Shown here: piece by piece, positions 57,901 through 64,000 of the stretch
How the letters are laid out: the number at the start of each line of letters is the position of its first letter
Position numbering within the stretch: position 1 is the first letter of the stretch
DNA from: Spongilla lacustris
Taxonomy: Eukaryota; Porifera; Demospongiae; Spongillida; Spongillidae
Length of the DNA: 64,000 bases
NCBI GenBank assembly: GCA_949361645.1
Contig: OX442416.1
Coordinates: 10,917,869-10,981,868, forward strand
Direction: 5' to 3'
Notes under the pieces: model-generated
The model's input: only the letters and a program-made list of their open reading frames with translations
What the model was told of the DNA's origin: nothing
Databases searched by the model: none
Position numbers and translations under genes: made by a program

Positions 57901-60006
57901 AGGCACTGCGGAATCCTTGATTTTAGACCGTAAAACCCTAGACGTCAGAAGAAAATTTTTCTGTTTGCAATTTTAAATATATTTATTGACACCATTTGGT
58001 AAAAACGATCTGGTAGCTTCATTGTGCTTCATTGTGGCTTACTATGCATTCAGAACGACTGCCGAATGCGTGAGCAATAGACCAGACTAGTTTTTAAGTT
58101 TTATAACACGCACCGTATTTATTAAGTGTTGTTCAAATCGAATATAGTTTTCTGGCCACGATTTTCGACTCCAAAACGCTGCGTCCCCTCCACGGTAAGT
58201 ACTCTCCCCTCTAGATATAATTCATCCTTCTATCTTTCTCCGAAGTTTCATAAAGATTTGACGAAGCGCAGGGTACCTTCTACGATGCGTCAGTTACTGA
58301 ACATCTTTGGACCGATACATCAAATGGTACAATACACCAGGATCTACAGAAACATCATTTTTTTATAACTTAGATCATAACTTTTGGGTTTGGATCACTA
58401 AAAATGTCGGAATTCCTATCTGACACTGAATTTTCAGGGTCAAAACATTAAGGTATCTTCAGGTTAAGGTTTTTGGCTTACAACTCAACAAATAGTTCGA
58501 CTTAAGAGCTCCTTTTTGTTGCACAGATGGCTCATTATAGTAGCTTTATATATGGAATGTTTGAACTCTTAATTCCAATTCGTTGTGAAGTTAGGATTGT
58601 TTTTATAAGGTTTTTGATATGAGTGCAGCTTAGCGTCATTACGGCCGAATTAATTCGACTTAAGATATGAAAGTCATGTCATACTATTCAGAGATCCCTA
58701 AAGTAACCATATAATTTTTAATAATTTATTGGACATTTGCTAACCATACTAAACATTGCTATAAAGGCAGAAAAGCTTAAAATTTAAGAAATTGTAATTA
58801 ATGTTAGGATTCTTCAGTAAATGTATTTGATTACGTGACGTCACTGAGGGTGAGCCAGTTATCCGCGTCAAACACCACGGGTTCTGTTCAGAAATCAGAA
58901 CCAATGCAGCTTGGCATCCCAGATGGACCATTCTGGAACAAGAGCCACGAGCCTAATCCGAAAGCGCGTGATATGACGGGTCTATTAGCGGAAGATCTCG
59001 ATATCTTATGCAAAGAGGAGGCAAAAGCATGGTGCTTGTCGAACTCGCGATCGTTAAATAAATCAGAATTTCAGCTGACGCTTATATCATAGATTGCAGC
59101 AATATAATCAGTAATAAAATATAATTATATACATGCATATGTAATCAACAATGTTGATGTCAACCGAACAGCCATAGCTGCACTGGTACTGCAACGAGTA
59201 CAATAGTCAGCCAGGTGAGGGCCTTTATACGTAGTATACCACCATTAAAATACTTTCTACTATGGTTTAAAGTGTAGCTGTGAATGATTATAGTTACATG
59301 CTTATAGCCTCATAAGATGACTATACATCTTGCAAAATATATATATATACTACTGATGACAATTCCACAGGAGCAGCAAACCTTCATTTCCAGATCTAGA
59401 GTATTTGCTAATTTAACTTCTCTGCAAGGTGCATGTAAATTTCACCAACGTACTATACGATGGGCAGATAACTCATAAGGCATGCAAGTTACCAAAACTA
59501 AAAGTAAAATCAGTATTGAATGATGGATGAATCTGAAGAATAACGAATTGATGGTCATTGACATGCTCATGGACTATTTAATTGGTGATTTAGTGTTTGT
59601 GGCCAATGAAAATAATATTCTTCAATGCTAAATGATATTGTGCTCAAGTGTATGCATGCTAGTCAGTTTTGTGTTCCCAATTTGAAAATATACATGTGAT
59701 GAATTTTAGTTAAAAACCTTCTAAAAGTCTTAACAAAATCAGAACCACTTCTATGTAATGTTTGGAATTAATATCTTACGGAATGGCAAGGTTATGCTTT
59801 ATTGTTCTTCAACCGTCACAGTTTTTATTGCGATTATGCATTGACCGCTGTACTAAAAAAGTTGTCACTTTGGCGCTACATATCTCCGGTGCTAAATATA
59901 CTACGGTGACGCATAAAGTACTGTTAAACGCAGCTTTTTTTTGCTCTTTCTAACGATAATAATATTATAATCTTTTGAGCATTTAAAAAAAAATTCCGCA
60001 GTGCCT
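57901..60006. mobile_element. TA-flanked TIR element inserted in repeat copy D
   Basis: Terminal inverted repeats GGCACTGCGGAATCC (left) and GGAATTCCGCAGTGCC-type (right, ATTCCGCAGTGCC), each bordered by TA as in Tc1/mariner-like insertions. About 2.1 kb inside has no clear transposase. One coding-like frame at 58835-59092 (MQLGIPDGPFWNKSHEPNPK, LLAEDLDILCKEEAKAW) is unrecognised. Confidence 0.6.
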
Positions 60007-60271
60007 ATATATTCCACTGTCCGCTTATTCCGTTCCCGTCACGTTTACCAGAGTAGCAAACCGTGTGGGCGCCCCTGTAAGACTTATTGAACTGGACGTT
60101 GTTGCAGCCGTCGTAGGAGCCGGAGATATCAAACTCGCCAACTTCGTCGCGTCCGTTGCCGCGTATTCCGTTATTCTCAAGCACGAGTGCGTCGATCACC
60201 ATATTGTGACGCGCATTGAACTGTTCATACCAGCCCTTCCAAGTACTCATTTGTGTTATGATGTCTTGCAA
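60005..60271 (-). pseudogene. Copy D of the 204-aa gene, first repeat only
   Basis: 88 codons from MQDIITQMSTWKGWYEQ to SGQWNI are open and nearly identical to the intact copy. The frame then ends at the border of the TIR element. Confidence 0.8.
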
Positions 60272-60339
60272 GTTAGATAAACATACTGAAATTCAGGTTG
60301 TTTTTTTTGTTTTTTGTTTTTTTAAGGCCACTTGTGGAG

Positions 60340-62440
60340 TGAGGGTTAATGATTGATCTGGTAGTGAGGTCATCACGTGTTGTTGGTACATGTAGTTCAT
60401 TGCTCCCCTGAAATTGTTGGGAATGCTGATTCCATTTGCAGCCTGAGGGCTGGCATCTCCATTGGCATTATTGTGCGGGCCACATTTCTGCTAGCAGTGT
60501 GGGGGTATGATAGCTCTATTTGTGAGAAGACTGGTAGCTCCTATGTTTGAGCAGAGGTTCCATTGGCTTGCAATGAGGAAGGCTGGTAGTTGTACTGTGT
60601 GGTGATGGTCCCATTAGCCCCCTCTTTCAGTGAAAGACAGGTTGTGGGGGCTGCTAAGTAATAAGTCCACTTATTGTGAGGGCTAAAAGTTCCACTGCAT
60701 GGTTCCATTGGTGGGACATGTGTTATTCCATTGGTACATGTGCGTACATGCACATATCCCCTGAAATTGTTGGGGCTACTGACTCCATTTCCAGTGTGAG
60801 GGCTGCCTTCTCCACTGGCATTAAGTGGGGGCCACATAGACACTCTGGTTGTGTGACAGCTGGTGCTCCCTTGCTGGCAGTGTGGGGGTCAGGTTTTGCA
60901 GTATTGAGTTCACTTGCAGTATGGGGGTTAATGGTTGGTTCCAAAGGTAGTGTGTGATTGCAGTGAGGCGGAGTGGTAGTTCTATGGCCCCCATTGGCTC
61001 ATGGACAGCTGATGCAACTTGCAGTGAAGGACACGTAGTGAGCAGAGGGGGGCTGAGGGGGGGGGGGGGGGGGGGAGGGCTGGCACCAGTGTGTGGTGGG
61101 CCTGTTAAGTCCACTTGCATTGAGGTTCAACTTGTAGTGACGGCATGTGTTCTTGGTACATGTTCCCTGACTAATGAAGAAGGTTGGTGGTTGTACTGTC
61201 CCATTGGCTGATTGGCCCCTCTTTCATTGTACATGTAGGACAGGTAGTAGCTGGAAGGGGGGGGGGTGGGGGGGCTGTGGGGACTGCTACGTATTAACTA
61301 TGAGGGCTTAACGTTCCACTTGTTCTGTTGTAGTGTTTGAAGAGGGCATGTGTGGTTTTCTTTTCCCCCTCAAGTACATTTACATGTACCCCTGAAATTT
61401 TTGGGGTTGCTGAATCCACTTGCAGTGCGAGGGCTGGTTTCTCCACTGGCATTATTCTGGGGGCTCGATAAACCACTGGTTGTGTGGCAGCTGGTACTTC
61501 CTTGCTGGGCTCCATCGATGAGAGGGCTCCACTCATGTGGCCTGCCGTCTGGACTTGCAGTGTGTACTGGTAGAGGGTCTAGTGGCTCTATTTGAAGTGA
61601 GCAGAGAGGTTGTACTGTGTGGGGCTGGCCCTATTGGCCCTTGTTTGTGTGGGGGCTGCTGACTCAACTTGGGGTGGCATCTTCACTGACTTTGTGGAGG
61701 CTATCCCATTGGCCCTGGGTAGCTGAGGGTGTTCTGTAAGAATGGTTCCATGGGCTGCTGGCTGCAGTGTGAGGCATTATTTATGAAGTTCAGTTGCAGT
61801 GTAGACTTTACAGGTTCCACTGGTATTGTTCATGAGCTTGCGGTGAGGGGGCTGGTGGTTCTACTGTGTGGGGGATCCCAGTTGACTCAACTTGTATTGA
61901 AAGAAAGATAGTGGGGGGAGGGGGGGGGTTGGTCCCAATGTGTGGAGCCTGTTAAGACCACTTGCGGAGTGAGGGTTAATGATTGATCTGGTAGTGAGGT
62001 CATCACGTGTTGTTGGTACATGTAGTTCATTGCTCCCCTGAAATTGTTGGGGATGCTGATTCCATTTGCAGCCTGAGGGCTGGCATCTCCACTGGCATTA
62101 TTGTGGGGGCCACATCCCTGCTGGCAGTGTGGGTGTCTGATGATCTATCTGCGAGAGGGCTGGTGTCTCCACTGGCATTGTGGATGTTAGCTCCATTGGC
62201 CAAGTTAGCTGGTGGCTCCCTTGCTGGAATTATGGGGCCTGTTAATTCCACTTGATGGCTCCACTATTTGGAATGTGAGGCCATTAATTTAAATTGCAGC
62301 ATGAGGCATAATGATTCCAAAGGTATATAGTGTGCACTTGCAGTGAGGGGGCTTGTGGTTCTGCTGTGTGGGGATGGCCTCTTTGGCCCCAGGGCTGCTG
62401 AGCGAACTTGTAGTGAAGGGCCTAGCCCCATTAGCCCCTG
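60340..62440 (-). repeat. Degenerate ~0.35-0.65-kb repeats encoding a stalk-like motif
   Basis: On the minus strand the motif MPVE(M/K)PAL-x-LQ(M/V)(E/D)SA-x-P-x-ISG appears at about 62110-62040, 61460-61395, 60830-60765 and (diverged) 60480-60415, each after Thr/Pro/Ala/Ser-rich text (ANIHNASGDTSPLADRSS). 60345-60505 and 61966-62120 are nearly identical DNA. Frames are interrupted between units. They lie downstream of the exon at 62679-62493, so they may be exons or decayed exons of its extracellular stalk. Poly-G runs lie at 61055 and 61259. Confidence 0.5.
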
Positions 62441-62492
62441 GCTATGTGGGGGTGGGGCTGGTGGCTCTTTTGGTAATTCAGGGGCTGCTCAC

Positions 62493-62679
62493 TCCCTATC
62501 ACTAATACAACCACCAACGTCAGTGGTACGACCGCCATCGCTACTTTTCTCAATCTCTCCATCCTCGTCCAATGTATCGAGCTTGAATATCGATCGTCGT
62601 ATTCGTACAGTTCGAACTCATCCGCCGACTGATTCAGTGACTCGACGAGCTCGCTTTCACTCGTGTTATACGTCACCAT
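62493..62679 (-). CDS. First exon of a predicted type II membrane protein
   Basis: ATG at 62679 opens MVTYNTSESELVESLNQSAD, EFELYEYDDRY, RMERLRK, then a hydrophobic segment VAMAVVPLTLVVVLVIG at ~46-62. An acidic N-terminal tail followed by RLRK and a single membrane helix suggests N-terminus inside (type II). A GGGA|GTGAGC donor at 62493 (phase 1) ends the exon. The gene would run leftward into the Pro/Thr-rich repeats. Family not recognised. Confidence 0.5.
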
Positions 62680-62789
62680 ATCGTTTATCTACACCGAAAA
62701 ACAACCGTTACAAGCACTACAATTCAACTGCCCGTTTGTTTGGTGACCTTATAGGTGTGGTTATCACGCCCTATAGGAATAGTTGAATA

Positions 62790-64000
62790 TTCATGCGCTC
62801 CGGAGAATGGAAACTGTTCCGTGTACATATAAAGGCGCGATTCGAGCGGGAAACGTGTACCTACTTTGCACAGCTGTTTCTCCGTAACGGTTTGTATGAA
62901 AATTAACGAACAGAACAAATCAATAGGTATAGGAACTCTCTACCTACAAACCGAATTTGAAGCGATTTGATTACTCCTACCTAAAGTTATGTCGGGTTTG
63001 AACCCGGTGTGATATCGGACGTTGCAATCCTGGCACGGAGTAAGTGCAAGACCCCAAAATATATTTTAGCATAGAGAAATGGTGTAGTATGAAGTGCTGA
63101 AAATAGGAAGTCAATAGTGCAAACCCTTTTGAAGATATAGCGCTTTGAATTGGATGCTATATATATATAATTCACAAGCATCAAAATCTCATAGAACGTT
63201 CCATATATATATATATATATATCTTCCAAACGGTAGAGGCTATTGACTTCCTATTTTCAACACTTGATACTATACATCACTTCTCTATGGTAAAAGTCAT
63301 TTTGTGGTCTTGAACTTGCATGCATGCTCCGTGCCATGCAGTGATGCAACATCCGTTACCCCTTCGGGTTCAAACCCGCCATAACTTTCAATAGGAGCAA
63401 TCAAATAGTTTCAAATTCGGTTTGTAGGTAGAGAGTTCCTATATACCTATCGATTTGCTCTGTTCGTGATACAGTTGAACAAAGTTGGTGCATGCACGTT
63501 TTCCCGCTTGATTCGCTCCAATGATATAACCATGCACCGCCTCTCCATGCACAAATCATTGGCGCGAATCGAGCACGAAAACGTGCACGTAATAATTAAT
63601 GAACAGAATAATCCAATAGCTGATGCACGGACCTCAACAAACTGAATTAGAAGCGATTTGATTACTCCTACCAAAAGTTATGGTGGGTTTGAGTATCGGA
63701 CGTTGCAATACTGGCACAGAGCAGGTGCAAGACCCCAAAATGTAGTTTACCATAGAGAGATAAGTGCTGAAAATAGGAAGTCGATGGCTTTTACCCCTCG
63801 GAAGTTATAGTGATTCAAACTCAATAAAATTATATATAGCATTAATATGGGACAGTACAGTGTAATCGAGAGTTACGGCAGTAACTCTCATATAGGATTT
63901 GTGCCGTATATCATGAAATCATTAACACCGCGGAGATCTTAATTGTTATCGAGCCACAATGCTGTATAGAGCTTAAAAAGTGACCGGATGTCTCCACGCC
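62790..64000. repeat. Further copies of the 44-64 kb repeat family
   Basis: Blocks such as GAAAATTAACGAACAGAAC, CTCTCTACCTACAAACC, GAAAATAGGAAGTC and GGGTTTGAACCCGG recur in inverted and direct forms (62870-63130, 63230-63480, 63590-63830). 63868-63889 is the hairpin GAGAGTTAC-GGCA-GTAACTCTC shared with 8807-8828. No gene. Confidence 0.7.

Overview
The window reads as animal nuclear DNA, most likely from a non-bilaterian such as a demosponge (inference). It has spliced genes with GT-AG introns, a transmembrane semaphorin, a Death-NACHT-LRR receptor of the sponge/cnidarian kind, a Roc-COR protein with ankyrin repeats, and a very dense load of transposons, foldback elements and satellites. I saw no bacterial operon structure, no CRISPR array and no certain tRNA or rRNA gene. 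A run of exactly 200 N (35865-36064) marks a scaffold join, so linkage across it is weaker than elsewhere.

Layout. 1-20900 is mostly transposon-derived: an orphan exon at the left edge, a hAT-like non-autonomous element (809-1921), a ~90-bp minisatellite (3.7-4.9 kb), decayed transposon coding pieces (5.5-9.3 kb), CA/TG repeats, a three-exon integrase-core gene with one frameshift (12.2-16.3 kb), a ~463-bp GCGT array, a terminal exon of a membrane protein (17.9 kb), a hAT transposase tail and scrambled retroelement tails. 21205-34683, all on the minus strand, holds the main locus: an ankyrin-Roc-COR gene whose last exon overlaps, in another frame, the first exon of a Death-NACHT-LRR gene. 36102-43448 (plus strand) holds the 3' two thirds of a transmembrane semaphorin; its 5' exons probably lie in or beyond the gap. 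Several of its introns carry long pyrimidine-only repeats on the coding strand.

44.4-64 kb is a nest of one young repeat family in several orientations. It includes a ~2-kb-arm palindrome (47.26-51.56 kb) with a 364-bp templated insertion at its centre. One arm keeps an intact 204-codon ORF made of two ~95-residue repeats. Between the copies lie fragments of a RAG1-N-terminal-like RING/zinc-finger family gene (52.1-53.9 kb), a TA-flanked TIR element (57.9-60.0 kb), and the first exon of a predicted type II membrane protein followed by degenerate stalk-like repeats (60.3-62.7 kb).

How the genes may work together: Roc-COR (GTPase), Death (adaptor recruitment) and NACHT-LRR (sensor ATPase) are all intracellular signalling modules. 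Their overlap on one strand with no room for a separate promoter or polyA site suggests shared transcription, or a single receptor split by a frameshift. The semaphorin is a separate cell-surface signalling gene. Exon boundaries below were derived by hand from splice motifs and reading-frame continuity; domain names come from motif recognition, not searches.
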